In this document: positions 47,589 through 48,087 of the stretch, piece after piece | How positions within the stretch are numbered: the first letter of the stretch is position 1 | Layout of the letters: each line of letters starts with the position of its first letter | Source: Roseomonas sp. 18066 | Lineage (GTDB): Bacteria; Pseudomonadota; Alphaproteobacteria; Acetobacterales; Acetobacteraceae | Assembly: GCF_902706185.1 (NCBI RefSeq) | Contig: NZ_CACSJM010000026.1 | Span: 1 to 48,087 of the forward strand | Reading direction: 5' to 3' | DNA length: 48,087 bases | Program-made: the position numbers and the translations under genes | Notes under the pieces: model-generated | What the model was told of the DNA's origin: nothing | The model's database searches: none | Seen by the model: only the letters and a program-made list of their open reading frames with translations

Positions 47589-48087
47589 TCAGGCCAGCGA
47601 CAGCGAGGCGGGGTTGAGGTCGAGCCCGGCGCGGATCTCCACCCAGGCGTCCTGGCCATCCTCGATGGCCGAGACCAGGATGTATTCGGTGGCCGGCGCC
47701 GGCGCCGGGCTGCCGGTCGGCCGGCCATAGAGCATGCTCTGGTTGCGGATGCTGCGGCGGCCGGTGGTGGTCTCGACCTCCTCCAGCATCTCGCGCGGCG
47801 CGATCCGGGAGGAGCCCGGCGCCCAGAGCCGCTGGTAGGTCTGGCCGTCCTTGGTCTGGAATTCGGGCCAGCCGATCATGCCCTCGCGCGGGTCGAGCCA
47901 GGCCTGCCACTCGGCCTCGTCGGCCGGCGTGACCTCGTCGAGCAGCGCGAAGAAGCGGCATTCGTCGGGCGTGTTGCCGGCGCCCAGATGCAGCTGGATC
48001 ATGCCCTGCTCCTCCGGCAGGTAGAGCCGGACGAGCGAGCCCTGTCCCCCCGGGTTCTGCCCCCCCGGGTTCTGCCTCCCCTGGCCC
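47589..48087 (-). CDS. DUF2491 protein, YjfK-like, 5'-truncated by the window edge
   Basis: At least 165 residues. The frame is open to the end of the window, so the N-terminus is missing; an internal ATG at 48002 is not the start. The visible part begins with a Gln-Asn-Pro-Gly-Gly repeat linker, then LVRLYLPEEQGM, DECRFFALLDEVTP, WPEFQTKDGQTYQRLW and EYILVSAIEDGQDAWVEI, which fits DUF2491/YjfK. It is the first visible gene of the YjfK-YjfL-YjfJ cluster, so the promoter is outside the window. Confidence 0.8.
   Translation of the reverse strand, partial: GQGRQNPGGQNPGGQGSLVRLYLPEEQGMIQLHLGAGNTPDECRFFALLDEVTPADEAEWQAWLDPREGMIGWPEFQTKDGQTYQRLWAPGSSRIAPREMLEEVETTTGRRSIRNQSMLYGRPTGSPAPAPATEYILVSAIEDGQDAWVEIRAGLDLNPASLSLA
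48043..48087 (-). repeat. 15-bp in-frame tandem repeat in the DUF2491 gene
   Basis: Three 15-bp units (48043-48057, 48058-48072 and a diverged 48073-48087; plus-strand form TGCCCCCCCGGGTTC) encode QNPGG-type pentapeptides. The array reaches the window edge and may be longer. As with the OmpA-like gene repeat, unit loss or gain keeps the frame. Confidence 0.7.

Noticed and set aside
1..48087. tRNA, rRNA or other structured RNA genes
   Set aside because: No cloverleaf with a TTC-type T-arm, rRNA core sequence or known riboswitch pattern was seen on either strand by eye; a covariance-model scan would be decisive.

Overview
The window is about 48 kb of very GC-rich (roughly 70 percent or more), densely packed bacterial DNA. 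It carries a flavin/molybdenum hydroxylase of the PaoABC type, RutA, Bug-type solute receptors, an orphan FecI/FecR pair and Fur-box-like iron control. This mix suggests an alphaproteobacterium, most likely an Acetobacteraceae of the Roseomonas kind. That placement is an inference from gene content and codon usage, because no rRNA or tRNA gene is present. I see no CRISPR array and no intact insertion sequence.

Layout. 1-1229: a partial unknown gene and an OmpA-like protein whose signal region contains a 15-bp tandem repeat. 1226-5003: a three-gene PaoABC-like aldehyde/xanthine oxidoreductase operon, divergent from a TetR gene; a 10-bp palindrome sits inside a well-formed promoter between them. 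5830-7631: a glutathione S-transferase, the frameshifted 3' remnant of an MHS transporter, and a vapBC toxin-antitoxin pair with its operator. 7638-11240: a chemoreceptor and an unrecognised protein of less GC-rich composition. 11519-18707: alpha-2-macroglobulin and PBP1C (yfhM-pbpC). 18803-23225: a LysR regulator, then a TonB-dependent siderophore receptor and a periplasmic binding protein behind a Fur-like site. 23275-25566: a Zn/Cd/Pb P-type ATPase with a histidine-rich linker and a MerR-type promoter. 25731-31097: a small unknown gene, a VOC protein, a tightly overlapping rutA / AtzG-like / amidase operon, a divergent LivK-type binding protein and an orphan MerR regulator. 31178-34896: hyuB-hyuA. 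34951-36510: a Fur-like site and FecI/FecR. 36542-42467: a Bug receptor, a secreted alpha/beta hydrolase, a copper amine oxidase and an oligopeptide-type binding protein. 42516-45670: a four-repeat secreted protein, a TorF-type porin and a CinA-C/PncC amidohydrolase. 45856-48087: a small secreted protein and a YjfK/YjfL/YjfJ-like membrane-stress cluster that runs off the end.

Main points for a second look. (1) Three copies of one element (13476-13520, 26381-26419, 31137-31175 reversed) share a perfect hairpin with a conserved RGTA loop and a C5-WTCTATTTTT tail. Each sits at a gene end, and two supply the stop codon of the gene running into them. (2) The rutA-atzG-amidase operon looks like a pyrimidine or amide ring-opening route in which an AtzE/GatA-type amidase with a small partner stands where RutB would be expected. 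(3) The P-type ATPase promoter has the long 19-bp spacer and dyad of MerR-activated promoters, and an orphan metal-type MerR gene lies 5 kb away. (4) The FecI/FecR pair sits behind a Fur-like dyad and has no receptor gene.
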